From NCBI GenBank assembly GCA_900472575.1, contig UCIV01000012.1, forward strand, positions 1 to 64,000: a stretch of DNA of 64,000 nt, read 5' to 3'. The position numbers were made by a program, and so were the translations under genes. Numbering within the stretch: position 1 is the first letter of the stretch; every line of letters starts with the position of its first letter. Positions 8,563 through 16,645 of the stretch are shown piece after piece. The notes under the pieces are model-generated. The model worked only from the letters and a program-made list of their open reading frames with translations. It ran no database searches and was not told the DNA's origin. This stretch comes from Hyphomicrobiales bacterium. Lineage in GTDB: Bacteria; Pseudomonadota; Alphaproteobacteria; Rhizobiales; Rhizobiaceae.

Positions 8563-8587
8563 AACACGGCGAAGCCCGGCGAGTTCC
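8563..8587 (-). promoter_or_regulatory. EcfG-like promoter for the 8522-5207 operon
   Basis: Minus strand GGAAC (8587-8583), 16-base spacer, TGTT (8566-8563). It is 41 bases upstream of the PhnA-like start. Confidence 0.6.
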
Positions 8588-8749
8588 ATGCAGCTTCAAA
8601 GGAAAACGTCAGAAGCGAATTTCTTTGAGATCGTGTCGGAACCTCCCTCATCGCAAGGGCCACCCGGTGACTATTTCCGCCCCATTCCAATCTCGCGCGC
8701 CAGAATGGGTCCTGCAAATGGCTCCAGAGCGCCTCGCCGACATCCAGCG

Positions 8750-8818
8750 GTCCGGGCAGTACGCCCGCCGGTTGTCGAAACGGAAGCACGTGCGCTCGCA
8801 TGCTGGAACCCGGAATGA
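8750..8818 (+). pseudogene. C-terminal scrap of an upstream peptide-ABC ATPase
   Basis: The frame ends AVRPPVVETEARALACWNPE, with the TGA at 8816-8818 inside ATGA shared with the next gene. Dpp/Opp ATPases usually end with PPVxE...ACW, and dppD is normally translationally coupled to dppF. This is inferred to be the last 20 or so codons of dppD, everything upstream having been lost. Confidence 0.5.
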
Positions 8819-9870
8819 ATGCAATGATCGATCCGGCGAAGGAAAAGGCAGGTGCCGACAGCCAAACTATCTTCGAGCTTCTCGATGTCGAAAAAGTTTA
8901 TGAGGTCACCAAATCCGAAGGGTTTCTGAAACGCAGCAAACGAAAACTCGCCGCCCTCGATGGTGTGCGCCTGCGCATCGATCAGGGCGCCAGCATGGCG
9001 CTGGTCGGCGAGAGTGGCTCAGGCAAATCCACGCTTCTGCGCGTGCTTCTCGGCCTGACGGAACCGACACAGGGGCTGGCGCTTTATCGCGGTCGTTTGG
9101 TCAACCAGATGCGCGAAGCAGGGCCGGACTTCGCCCGCGACGTGGCGATGGTCTACCAGGACGCGCGCGGCTCGCTCAATCCGCGCATGACGGTCGGCCA
9201 GTTAATCGCCGAGCCGCTGCGCCATTTCGGCATCTGCCCGGAGAGCGACATTGCGGAGCAGACAAGATCGCTTCTGGCACGCGTCGGCCTCGCCGCCGAT
9301 GTCGCAGGGCGTTATCCGGCCGCCATGTCTGGCGGGCAGATCCGCCGCGTGGCGATTGCCCGTGCACTTGCCTCCAACCCGACCGTTCTGGTCGCTGACG
9401 AAGCCGTTTCCGGGCTAGACGTCTCGACCCAGGCACAACTCCTCAATCTGCTGCGCAAACTACAGAAGGAAATGGGGCTGACGCTGATCTTCATCACCCA
9501 TGATCTCGGCGTGGCGAGTTATCTCTGCGCGGAAATCGCCATCATGTATCTCGGCTGCATCGTCGAGACCGGACCGACACAGGCGGTGCTGAACAATCCG
9601 GCGCATCCCTATTCGAAGGCGCTCCGCCATTCCGCGCCGGAATTTTTCGAGCCGATCTCCGACCCGCTGCCCGGCGAAATCCCGAGCCCGCTGGATCTTC
9701 CGCCCGGCTGCCGTTTTTCCGGTCGCTGTGCGGTTGCACAATCCGACTGTCTGGCAAATGATCCGGTCCTGACCCGCAGGGGGCACGACCGGGCCGTCGC
9801 CTGTTACCACCCATACGCAATGTCAAACATATCGCCTGAGGGCACCAAGGAACCGCATGTCACATTTTGA
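8815..9870 (+). CDS. Oligopeptide/dipeptide ABC transporter ATP-binding protein, DppF-type
   Basis: Encodes 351 residues. Walker A is GESGSGKST, the Q-loop region is VYQDARGSLNPRM, the signature is MSGGQIRR, Walker B is VLVADEAVSGLD, and the switch is THDLG. The C-terminal oligo-peptide extension follows with HPYSKAL and the Cys-containing GCRFSGRCAVAQSDC segment. The ATG at 8815 overlaps the stop of the broken upstream ATPase frame. No permease or binding-protein genes are present, so it is an orphan subunit here. It overlaps the gamma-glutamyltransferase gene by 14 bases, hinting at peptide or glutathione use. Confidence 0.88.
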   Translation: MNAMIDPAKEKAGADSQTIFELLDVEKVYEVTKSEGFLKRSKRKLAALDGVRLRIDQGASMALVGESGSGKSTLLRVLLGLTEPTQGLALYRGRLVNQMREAGPDFARDVAMVYQDARGSLNPRMTVGQLIAEPLRHFGICPESDIAEQTRSLLARVGLAADVAGRYPAAMSGGQIRRVAIARALASNPTVLVADEAVSGLDVSTQAQLLNLLRKLQKEMGLTLIFITHDLGVASYLCAEIAIMYLGCIVETGPTQAVLNNPAHPYSKALRHSAPEFFEPISDPLPGEIPSPLDLPPGCRFSGRCAVAQSDCLANDPVLTRRGHDRAVACYHPYAMSNISPEGTKEPHVTF

Positions 9871-11443
9871 TTTCTTCTCCGCGCGACGCCCGTCGACGCT
9901 CTCCACCGAAGCCATGATCGCCACCTCCCACCCGCTGTCGACCGCAGCCGGGCTGGAAATCCTGCAGGATGGCGGCAATGCCGTGGATGCGGCGATCGCC
10001 GCCGTTTCGGTCCAGTGCGTCGTTGATCCGCTGATGACGGGGATCGGTGGCGATTGTTTTGCGCTCTACGCGCCTGCTGGAGAGAAGGTCAAGGCGCTGA
10101 ACGGCTCCGGCCGCGCACCAGCGGCAGCAAGTGTAGCCAAACTGACGGAACTCGGTCTTTCCGGCGAAATTCCGCAGACCAGCCCGCATGCGATCACCGT
10201 GCCCGGCGCGATTTCCGCCTGGTGCCGCCTGCATGCCGATCACGGTACACTGTCGCTGGAGCGTCTGTTCATGCGCGCCATCGGTTATGCCCGCAAGGGT
10301 TTTGTCGTCACCCCGCGTGTCGCCATGGACTGGGCCAACCACGAGGGAAGCATAGCGGGCGACGCCCATGCCGCAGCCGTCTTCCTGCCGAACGGAAAGG
10401 CGCCGGCCGCCGGCGACATCATCAAGCAGCCTCTGCTTGCCGAACGCCTCGAGGAAATCGCTGCCAAGGGTGCGGCCGCTTTCTATGAAGGAGAAGCCGC
10501 GGCAAAAATGGTCGCCCATCTCAATTCGCTGGGCGGGCTGCACACGGTGGAAGACTTCGCCGCTGGCAACGATGGTGCAAACTGGATGGAGCCGGTCAGC
10601 ACGAATTATCGCGGTTATGACGTGCACGAATGCCCGCCGAACGGCCAAGGCCTTGCCGCTCTGCTGATCCTGAAAATCATCGAGGGTTTCGATATCGCCT
10701 CAATGACCGATGCTGATCGCATCCATCTGCATGCGGAAGCGACCAAGATTGCCTATCATCACCGTGATGCTCTGATCGCCGATCCCGAGCACTGCCCGGG
10801 CGTTGCCGAGAAATTGCTCTCCGACGAGGTGATCGCCACACTGCGCGCCCGTATCGACATGAAACGCGCCCTGCCACCGGTTCTCTGGGATGAACCGGAA
10901 CACAAGGACACGATCTATCTCTGCGTTGTCGATGGTGAGGGCAACGCGATCTCCTTCATCAACTCCATCTTCCATGCTTTTGGCTCGACCCGTCTCGACC
11001 CGGCGACCGGCGTGCTTTTCCATAGCCGAGGCGCTTCTTTCCGCCTGATCGAGGGCCATCCGAACGCGATCGGCCCACGGAAACGCCCGATGCACACGAT
11101 CATCCCGGGCATGGTGACCAAGGACGGCAAGGCGCTGATGCCTTTTGGCGTGATGGGTGGACATTATCAGGCGGCGGGACACGCAGCATTCCTGTCCTGC
11201 GTCATTGACCATGGTCTTGGTCTTCAGGAAGCGATGGATGTACCGCGCAGTTTTGGCTTCGGCGGCGTGCTGGAAGTCGAACCGACCATTGCGCTGGAGG
11301 TCCGCGCCGAACTGGAAGCCCGCGGCCATGTCCTCAAAGTCGCCAGTAGCCCAATCGGTGGCAGCCAGGCGATCCGCATCAGCAATGGCGTGCTCGAAGG
11401 CGGTTCCGACAGCCGTAAGGATGGCATGGCTCTCGGTACTTGA
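9857..11443 (+). CDS. ggt: Gamma-glutamyltransferase
   Basis: A 528-residue Ntn-hydrolase-type protein. The large-subunit start MIATSHPLSTAAGLEILQDG and the conserved DPLMTGIGGDCFALY segment are present. The autoprocessing site is at HKDT-IYLCVVD (nucleophile Thr near residue 352), and the SxxGGSQ-type end is GGSQAIRISNG. It cleaves and transfers gamma-glutamyl groups from glutathione or related peptides. No signal peptide is visible, so cytoplasmic action is likely. It is co-transcribed and overlapping with the DppF-type ATPase. Confidence 0.88.
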   Translation: MSHFDFFSARRPSTLSTEAMIATSHPLSTAAGLEILQDGGNAVDAAIAAVSVQCVVDPLMTGIGGDCFALYAPAGEKVKALNGSGRAPAAASVAKLTELGLSGEIPQTSPHAITVPGAISAWCRLHADHGTLSLERLFMRAIGYARKGFVVTPRVAMDWANHEGSIAGDAHAAAVFLPNGKAPAAGDIIKQPLLAERLEEIAAKGAAAFYEGEAAAKMVAHLNSLGGLHTVEDFAAGNDGANWMEPVSTNYRGYDVHECPPNGQGLAALLILKIIEGFDIASMTDADRIHLHAEATKIAYHHRDALIADPEHCPGVAEKLLSDEVIATLRARIDMKRALPPVLWDEPEHKDTIYLCVVDGEGNAISFINSIFHAFGSTRLDPATGVLFHSRGASFRLIEGHPNAIGPRKRPMHTIIPGMVTKDGKALMPFGVMGGHYQAAGHAAFLSCVIDHGLGLQEAMDVPRSFGFGGVLEVEPTIALEVRAELEARGHVLKVASSPIGGSQAIRISNGVLEGGSDSRKDGMALGT

Positions 11444-11668
11444 AGCCGACGGCGGACGTGCCTTCGGCTCTTCTCGCTTCTGGTGAGTCCTTGAAAGCAA
11501 CCTGATTGGGGAGCTTGCGGTGATGAGCACATCCGGCTTCCAGATTGATGGGGAGTGCAGCGTTACTATGCCGCGTTTACGCAGCACTACGAAAAAGGCC
11601 GATGCCCTTTTCGGCAGCCAGAACCATAGGTAAACGGTTCGGGTGTTCGTACCCCACAAGTTAAGATG

Positions 11669-11686
11669 AAATCCTGCCCCCTCAAC
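11669..11686 (+). repeat. Degenerate direct repeat of the initiator-tRNA 3' end
   Basis: AAATCCTGCCCCCTCAAC matches AAATCCTGCCCCCGCAAC at 4548-4565 with one mismatch, in the same orientation. The pair brackets 7.1 kb containing the mosaic, the stress operon and the ggt pair. Confidence 0.4.
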
Positions 11687-11701
11687 TGAATGCCTCAGGA
11701 A

Positions 11702-11970
11702 GTGTCGCTACGACACGACCGCATGGAGGAAGCTACACGTCGTCGGCTTGCAATAGCGCCACTCCGCGAATTCTGTCTGATCACCGAGAATATTCCGGCC
11801 CTGAGGTTGTCGACAATCGCAAGGCTCACAAAGGCAACCTCGATCTATTTAACCCGGACAACCTGCAGTCGCTTTGCAATCATCGTTACGACAGCTCGAA
11901 GCAGATCATCGATAAGGGCAAGAACGTCGCGGTAGACGGAGTTGATGGGTATCCGATCGAGATAGGCTAG
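11702..11970 (+). pseudogene. HNH endonuclease remnant
   Basis: The 3' part reads AHKGNLDLFNPDNLQSLCNH and then RYDSSKQIIDKGKNVAVDGV. This is the phage-type HNH nuclease C-terminus with the N-P-D-N-L-Q-S-L-C core. The expected second zinc Cys is replaced (NHRYD) and earlier codons contain stops (after HVVGLQ). The 5' piece YDTTAWRKLH resembles the family's N-terminus. It is inactive as read. Confidence 0.6.
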
Positions 11971-11974
11971 CGAG

Positions 11975-12070
11975 CTAATGCGCCATCCACGCGAGCGATA
12001 AGATTAGCAGAGCAAGCGCGACAATGAGACCGACGTAATGGGCGAATTCTCGCGTATACTTCCTGTGCAT
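11975..12070 (-). CDS. 31-residue single-span membrane peptide
   Basis: MHRKYTREFAHYVGLIVALA continues into LLILSLAWMAH: a basic N-terminus and one transmembrane helix. GGAGGAG lies five bases upstream of the ATG at 12070, one of the strongest ribosome-binding sites among the tiny ORFs here. No family recognised. Confidence 0.5.
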   Translation of the reverse strand: MHRKYTREFAHYVGLIVALALLILSLAWMAH

Positions 12071-12326
12071 TAGTAACTCCTCCTACATGCCTAACTGCCA
12101 AAATGCCTCGGCGTTCCGCGCCGACGAGGCGGGATTGAGGGGTAGGTCAAAGTCTGACCCGTCCGGCAGCCCTACCGGCGGTGTCCAACAGCGATAGCGC
12201 TAATACGGTTTTTTGCCTCTCGCGTGCGCAAGCACGCCAGGACCGACGAGGATCTACGACATGGCCAAGAGTTCGAATCGGCCTCATAAATTCTTGCACC
12301 AAGGCTTCACCGGCCTTATTTCTGCC

Positions 12327-12376
12327 GACACCACCGGCAAGGAAGCCGCCCCTTCGTGAGGGGCGGCTATTCTTGT
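12327..12376. terminator. Terminator repeat downstream of the lipoprotein copy
   Basis: GACACCACCGGCAAG followed by AAGCCGCCCCTTCGTGAGGG and GCGG: a strong stem with T-rich flank. Related copies lie at 19631-19668 and 29144-29192. Confidence 0.6.
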
Positions 12377-12385
12377 TTCTAGGGA

Positions 12386-12769
12386 TCAGGATCTGGGCCG
12401 TCGCAGAATGATTGGTTCGTTACCGCCTTGGTTGTTGCTGCGGTAGTTCCTGTGGTCACGCCTTTCAGATCGTCGACGGTCGTTGCGATCCCAATCGCGA
12501 CGGTCGCGGTGATCATCACGTCGAGCCTCGCGGTGACGGTTTCAATCGCGCCTGTCGTGATGCTGACGATCCCAGTCCCGACGTGGCCGGTCGACACGGT
12601 AGACGTACGGGGGGCCTTCGTAGCGGCTGTAACTGCGCCCGTAGGTCGAGTAGCCGCTCTCGCTGACGCAGCCTGCGAGAGTGAGGCAGGCCATGGCTGC
12701 TGCGGCTAGCGTGGATAACTTCCTAAACCTAATTGCGACCCTCCGTTCGGTCGGCACAGAAATGGGCAC
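12386..12769 (-). pseudogene. Lipoprotein gene with internal stop, paralogue of 29202-29546
   Basis: The frame encodes a lipobox signal (MACLTLAGC) and VSESGYSTYGRSYSRY. It then stops at TGA after HHDRRD, where the intact paralogue has TGG (HHDRRDWDRH). Downstream the same frame continues with matching Arg/Asp-rich sequence to GGNEPIILR. The intact copy's ATG is also replaced (ATT AGG), leaving only an upstream ATG at 12769. Nonsense mutation, lost start and degraded promoter together point to a pseudogene. Confidence 0.75.
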
Positions 12770-12819
12770 TATGCTGAACGTTCCGCTGGGGTGTTAGATA
12801 GGTGGGGGCAGCAAGATCA

Positions 12820-12844
12820 GGAACAACTGAAGACGTGTCGCATT
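12820..12844 (+). promoter_or_regulatory. Weak EcfG-like promoter
   Basis: GGAAC at 12820-12824, 16-base spacer, CATT at 12841-12844 (consensus C/G/A/T-GTT has one mismatch). It precedes the 12867 ORF by 23 bases. Confidence 0.35.
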
Positions 12845-12866
12845 TCCATCCAGAAAGGAGATCGCA

Positions 12867-13025
12867 ATGAACCTCATAAGGCCAGCGGCACATTATACTC
12901 TGGAAGAGCTGCAGGAGGCTTACGAGCTAAACATTCCTCAAGCTGCCCAAATAATTGATAAATTTGGTGGGGAGAAAACCCGCATTGACAGATTTATGAG
13001 CCGCTGCATTCGGCGGCGCGCATAG
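12867..13025 (+). CDS. DUF3606-like small protein
   Basis: Encodes 52 residues beginning MNLIRPAAHYTLEEL, with YELNIPQAAQIIDKFGGEK and a basic end (SRCIRRRA). The core matches the ORF at 4232-4393 (FRIPVEDAAKIIDQYGSDR), so both belong to one family resembling DUF3606. A strong AAAGGAG precedes the ATG by seven bases. It sits directly upstream of csbD in a run of stress genes. Function unknown. Confidence 0.6.
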   Translation: MNLIRPAAHYTLEELQEAYELNIPQAAQIIDKFGGEKTRIDRFMSRCIRRRA

Positions 13026-13031
13026 CGGTAC

Positions 13032-13056
13032 GGAACCTTCCTTGCGCTCATCGGTT
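13032..13056 (+). promoter_or_regulatory. EcfG-like promoter of the CsbD gene
   Basis: GGAAC at 13032-13036, 16-base spacer, GGTT at 13053-13056. It starts 57 bases before the CsbD ATG. Confidence 0.6.
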
Positions 13057-13088
13057 TATTTGACAAGCGTATAACAGGAGGAAACGAC

Positions 13089-13292
13089 ATGGACTGGAAC
13101 CGCGTGGAAGGTAACTGGAAGCAGGTGAAGGGTAAGGTCAAAGAGCAGTGGGGCAAGCTCACTGACGACGATCTCGACGTCATCGCCGGCAAGCGCGATC
13201 AGTTGGAAGGCAAGATCCAGGAGCGATACGGTTACGAAAAGGACCGCACCACCAAAGACATTGACGACTGGTATGGGCGTCAGAGTTGGTAA
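13089..13292 (+). CDS. CsbD-family stress protein
   Basis: Encodes 67 residues with the family hallmarks MDWNRVEGNWKQVKGKVKEQ, WGKLTDDDLDVIAGKRDQL and EGKIQERYGYEKDR. The length is typical. AGGAGG precedes the ATG. CsbD proteins accumulate under sigma-B/EcfG general stress in many bacteria, but their molecular role is not established. The gene is monocistronic, with its own promoter and an intrinsic terminator at 13301-13326. Confidence 0.92.
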   Translation: MDWNRVEGNWKQVKGKVKEQWGKLTDDDLDVIAGKRDQLEGKIQERYGYEKDRTTKDIDDWYGRQSW

Positions 13293-13300
13293 TCACGAGA

Positions 13301-13326
13301 CCCCGCTTCATCGGCGGGGTTTTTTA
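13301..13326 (+). terminator. Intrinsic terminator of the CsbD gene
   Basis: CCCCGC-TTCATC-GGCGGGG stem-loop followed by TTTTTT. Confidence 0.85.
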
Positions 13327-13353
13327 TTTTGTCATAATTTTCTTTTTTTGCCG

Positions 13354-13378
13354 GAACCAAAGCAGGGCAGGGTCGTTT
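13354..13378 (+). promoter_or_regulatory. EcfG-like promoter of the PRC-barrel gene
   Basis: GGAAC at 13354-13358, 16-base spacer, CGTT at 13375-13378: exact match to the EcfG consensus. Confidence 0.75.
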
Positions 13379-13429
13379 CTCACCGCCACGAAAAAATTCG
13401 TGGGATCAATTGCATACGAGGAAATACTC

Positions 13430-13906
13430 ATGAAGACGATTATCGCCGCCGCCCTTGCTCTTGGAACGATGAGCACCGCTGTTCTCGCTCAGCAGTCCAC
13501 TGCTCCCGCTGCGACCGCCCGAGCCGCGACAGCTGCTTCGGGCGCCGATGCGACGATGGTAGGTCCGGGTATCACCATGGGCACGGCAGCAACAATGCCG
13601 CTCAAGACCGTAGAGATCAAAGACACAGACCTAGTTACCTCGAAGCTTGTCGGTCTGAACATTTACAACAAGGAAAACGAAGAGGTCGGCGAGATCTCCG
13701 ACGTCGTGATCGGGAACGGGAAGTCCGTCATCGGCGTAATCGCGAGCGTTGGTGGCTTCCTTGGCCTTGGTGCAAGCTACGTCGTGATCGATCCGGCGTC
13801 TATGGCACTTGCAGACGATAACGGCACCTGGAAGGCCTACGTCGACACCAACAAGGACGACCTGTCGAAGGCTCCGAAGTTCGACTACGACAAGCTGAAG
13901 AAGTAA
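13430..13906 (+). CDS. Exported PRC-barrel domain protein
   Basis: Encodes 158 residues. The signal peptide is MKTIIAAALALGTMSTAVLA, with cleavage after AQ. A low-complexity Ala/Thr linker follows. A PRC-barrel runs from about residue 70 (LVTSKLVGLNIYNKENEEVG, then EISDVVIG and VIGVIASVGGFLGLGASYVV). The ATG at 13430 is used because it begins the signal peptide, although the frame is open upstream. The family binds small surface or RNA partners in other contexts; here it is a periplasmic stress protein by location and promoter (inference). Confidence 0.82.
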   Translation: MKTIIAAALALGTMSTAVLAQQSTAPAATARAATAASGADATMVGPGITMGTAATMPLKTVEIKDTDLVTSKLVGLNIYNKENEEVGEISDVVIGNGKSVIGVIASVGGFLGLGASYVVIDPASMALADDNGTWKAYVDTNKDDLSKAPKFDYDKLKK

Positions 13907-13920
13907 TTATCGAGCTCTGC

Positions 13921-14000
13921 CGGCGACCACGGATGTAATGGCGCCCGGTTAAGCTCGAGACCAAGGTCGGCGCGAGGTTTCGCTCCGGCCTTTTTTTTTT
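13921..14000 (+). ncRNA. Small-RNA-like repeat, copy A
   Basis: Begins CGACCACGGATGTA, ends in a GGTCGGCGCGAGG/CGCTCCGGCC hairpin plus ten T residues. Copies B (20130-20206) and C (29664-29726) share both ends. Copy A could simply be the PRC-barrel terminator, but the conserved 5' block argues for something more. Confidence 0.4.
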
Positions 14001-14058
14001 GATCGCGGAACGAAATTTGCGGCCACCGATTATGTCGGTCACCACGGGAGATTAATCA

Positions 14059-14301
14059 ATGATGATCATCCACGACTGGATTGACGACCGTCTTGAGGAG
14101 CGCCGGTTTGCGGCCTTGCCAGCAGGCAATGAGCACGATTTCGCAATGCTTGCGGGTGTCCTTAGGGCGGAAGCCGAAGCCGCGGGTTACAGCGCAGATG
14201 GTCTGGTTGAGGCCTGCGACGGTGACGTTGTGGCGTACATTATGTCTCGACAATTGCGGTCAGTTTCTGCTGAGGGCGCCGGCGCAGAACTTACGCTTTA
14301 G
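14059..14301 (+). CDS. Hypothetical protein, 80 residues
   Basis: A soluble, acidic, helical protein (DWIDDRLEERRFAALPAGNE, then GVLRAEAEAAGYSADGL). No family recognised. A weak EcfG-like site (GGAAC 14007-14011, spacer 16, GATT) precedes it, and it stands between the PRC-barrel and entericidin genes, so a stress role is plausible but unproven. Double ATG start; GGGAG upstream. Confidence 0.55.
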   Translation: MMIIHDWIDDRLEERRFAALPAGNEHDFAMLAGVLRAEAEAAGYSADGLVEACDGDVVAYIMSRQLRSVSAEGAGAELTL

Positions 14302-14360
14302 CACATGGTCACAGTGCTCTATCGCCCTATCTCAGAGAAGTGAAAACCGGAGAGGGTATC

Positions 14361-14519
14361 ATGAGTAAAGCAATCACTACTGTATTCGCCGTGGCTTTGG
14401 CTACCGTCGCGTTGTCGTCTTGCGGCAACACGATCCGCGGCATGGGGCAGGACACGGCCAACACCGTGAACGCAACCCAGGATGCCGGCAATCGTGTCGG
14501 GAATGCTGCCGCTAGGTGA
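14361..14519 (+). CDS. Entericidin-family lipoprotein
   Basis: Encodes 52 residues. The signal is MSKAITTVFAVALATVALSS, with lipobox Cys in LSSCG, followed by the entericidin tail NTIRGMGQDTANTVNATQDA. Small entericidin A/B-like lipoproteins are stress-induced membrane-toxic or envelope peptides. GGAGAGGG is upstream of the ATG, and an intrinsic terminator follows at 14539-14561. Confidence 0.85.
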   Translation: MSKAITTVFAVALATVALSSCGNTIRGMGQDTANTVNATQDAGNRVGNAAAR

Positions 14520-14538
14520 GGTACCAAAGCGACAAAAG

Positions 14539-14561
14539 GGCGGCGGAAATGCCGCCTTTTT
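14539..14561 (+). terminator. Intrinsic terminator of the entericidin gene
   Basis: GGCGGC-GGAAAT-GCCGCC stem followed by TTTTT. Confidence 0.85.
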
Positions 14562-14760
14562 ATTTTCAAGGCATACGTGCAGCGCAAGTGAAGTTCAATT
14601 GGTCCGACATCTTTGTCAGGTTGTGCTGTTGATGGGGGGGCTCCTTGGGGACACTCCAAAAACCGTGCATTATCTGTGACATCTGGGCGCAGAAGACAAG
14701 GATCAGCAGGAACGCATCGGATCATGGCGAGTCCAAGGGCAGCGATTACAGATCGAGGTT

Positions 14761-15765
14761 GTCAGTGGCATCTGCCGCCCCATAGTGGACCGGCTCGCGG
14801 ATGCCGCTTTCGGTGCTGCGTCGCCAGTGACACCGAAGTGCATCTTCCCGTCTGATCCTGCCGCCCAATGGACCGGCGCTCACAAAGGCCATGCCTTCTT
14901 CGCCTACGCCACCAATTATCTGATAGACACCGATCATGGTGTCATTGTCGATGTGGAGGCGACGCGTGCGATCCGCCAAGCCGAAGTCGGGGCATCCCGC
15001 ACAATGCTCGAACGGACCGAGAGCCGCTTTGGCTTGAGGCCGGACTATGTGGCTGCTGACAGCGCTTACGGTTCCGCAGACAATTTGGCATGGCTGGTCA
15101 AGGAGAAAAAGATCGAGCCGCACATTCCGGTCTTTGACAAGTCGAACCGGACAGACGGCACCTTCTCACGTTCGGACTTCACCTGGGGAGCCGAGCACGA
15201 GCGATACATCTGTCCGGCCGGGAACGAGCTGAAACAGTTCCATCGCACTTACGGTACGCCAAGATCGGGGATCACGGCCGAAGGCACACGGATTTATCGT
15301 GCCAGCAAAAAGGACTGTGATGTCTGTGATCTGAAACAGCGTTGTTGCCCTACCACGCCTATGCGCAAGGTGCCGCGCGATCTCAATGAGGATCCGCGCG
15401 ATGTTGCCAGAGCGATTGCAGCCACACCGGAATATGAACTGTCGCGTCACCGCCGAAAGAAAGTCGAGATGCTCTTCGCGCATCTCAAACGCATTCTACG
15501 GATGGCGCGTCTTCGGCTTCGAGGACCGTGTGGTGCGCAAGACGAATTCTTGCTTGCAGCCACCACAAAATCTAAGGAGATTGGCCAAACTCAGGCCGCA
15601 AACGCCAACACATGGCGTCATTGCCGAATGAGAGCGAAATGTATGGAGACCCTGCGCCGAAGCGCGGGGCAGAAACCCATTGGCACTCCGCCCGGAAAAC
15701 AAAATCGGCGGATGAGCAGCCAATCGAGCGAGGTTTTCAACGAAATCGGCCGAAAGCGGACCCCA
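14761..15765 (+). mobile_element. IS1182-family transposase remnant
   Basis: Homology begins near LADAAFGAASPV and runs through HAFFAYATNYLIDTDHGVIV, DYVAADSAYGSADNL, EPHIPVFDKSNRTDGTFSRS, the Cys cluster CDVCDLKQRCC, and RKKVEMLFAHLKRILRMARL. About 200 N-terminal residues, with the DNA-binding part, are missing. A frameshift near 15560 moves the end (NLRRLAKLRPQTPTH) into another frame. The last 130 bases look like the IS right end. Dead element. Confidence 0.85.
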
Positions 15766-15844
15766 CCGCCCTGACATCTAACAAAGGGGCTTGAAGATTT
15801 TCGAGAGTGCCTAAGTTAGTTGCTCGCAATGGGAGTAACAACCT

Positions 15845-15934
15845 ATGATCTACGCGATTGTCATCATCGGCTTTTCCGTCGCCATGGGCACCGTTCTAAT
15901 TCGATATGGCATGGGAGGCGGCGAAGAACGGTAA
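15845..15934 (+). CDS. 29-residue single-span membrane peptide
   Basis: MIYAIVIIGFSVAMGTVLIR then YGMGGGEER: one transmembrane helix and a polar glycine-rich end. GGGAG is about eight bases upstream of the ATG. It sits between the first two CCGCCCTGACATC motifs and is followed by the hairpin of repeat copy R1, which could terminate it. No family known. Confidence 0.4.
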   Translation: MIYAIVIIGFSVAMGTVLIRYGMGGGEER

Positions 15935-15953
15935 AGCTTGTTTCCGCCCACTT

Positions 15954-16076
15954 CGCCCTGACATCAAAAGCCCCGCTACAACTTACTGGAAGTAGCGGGG
16001 CTTTATATCTAGCCCCGGAGCAGACGCAACAGAGCGTGGCGGCCATGGAACTGCTAATTCCGAATAAGGTTCCGCC
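15954..16076 (+). repeat. Hairpin repeat family, copy R1
   Basis: Starts with CGCCCTGACATC, then a GCCCCGCTAC...GTAGCGGGGC hairpin (terminator-like, T-rich end). A CCGGAGCAGACGCAACA block and TGGCGGCC follow, ending AAGGTTCCG. It lies between convergent ORFs 15845 and 16097. Confidence 0.65.
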
Positions 16077-16096
16077 GTTGTCTCACCACTATGCCA

Positions 16097-16414
16097 TCAC
16101 TGGCGAGTAGTGCTGCCTTCAGGCTGGTTAGATTGAGAAGGCCCACCTGTCCCACCGTCCGGATGAGGGCTTTGGTCAGTAGGCGCCGACACAGCAGGTC
16201 CGGTACTGGGCGGGGCGGGTTGTGTTGGTGAGTTGCTTTGAGCTGGGGGTGTCGCGGTATTCTCGGCGGGAGCATCGGTAGACTCTCCCCACATCTCCGC
16301 TCCAAGCCAAGCAATCATTGCCAGCGCCAAACCAGCAACAAGAACAATCAACACCGGACGACCGGTTCTGCCCTGTCGCGCGTCTGTGCCAGTCTCGACA
16401 ACTTTACGATCCAT
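16097..16414 (-). CDS. Membrane-anchored proline-rich protein
   Basis: Encodes 105 residues. A basic N-terminus (MDRKVVETGTDARQGRTGR) precedes one transmembrane helix (PVLIVLVAGLALAMIAWLGA, about 20-39). A long disordered Pro/Ser/Thr/Gln tail follows (STDAPAENTATPPAQSNSPT onward), probably periplasmic. Low-complexity tails like this are common in rhizobial small envelope proteins. An EcfG-like site lies about 30 bases upstream. No function recognised. Confidence 0.55.
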   Translation of the reverse strand: MDRKVVETGTDARQGRTGRPVLIVLVAGLALAMIAWLGAEMWGESTDAPAENTATPPAQSNSPTQPAPPSTGPAVSAPTDQSPHPDGGTGGPSQSNQPEGSTTRQ

Positions 16415-16442
16415 TGTGTCACTCTCCCAATTAGGTGAGCCG

Positions 16443-16467
16443 AACCAGATGAGGCCGAGTTAGTTCC
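16443..16467 (-). promoter_or_regulatory. EcfG-like promoter of the proline-rich membrane gene
   Basis: Minus strand GGAAC (16467-16463), 16-base spacer, GGTT (16446-16443). Confidence 0.55.
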
Positions 16468-16645
16468 ACTTGGAAGGTCCTTAATTAATCGGCCTGTTTC
16501 GCTCCCTGCCGTCACCGTTTCCAAACCAATGGCGGCAGTCTTCATTGACCCCTTGCAAACAGGGCCGCTTCCTCACCGTCCTGACATCGACGAATGTCAT
16601 TTATCGCTTCCGCCAGCTATGGGCTGAGAAACTTACTCGGCGAAA

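Noticed and set aside
10700..11659. A 319-codon minus-strand frame opposite ggt
   Set aside because: Shadow of the gamma-glutamyltransferase gene.
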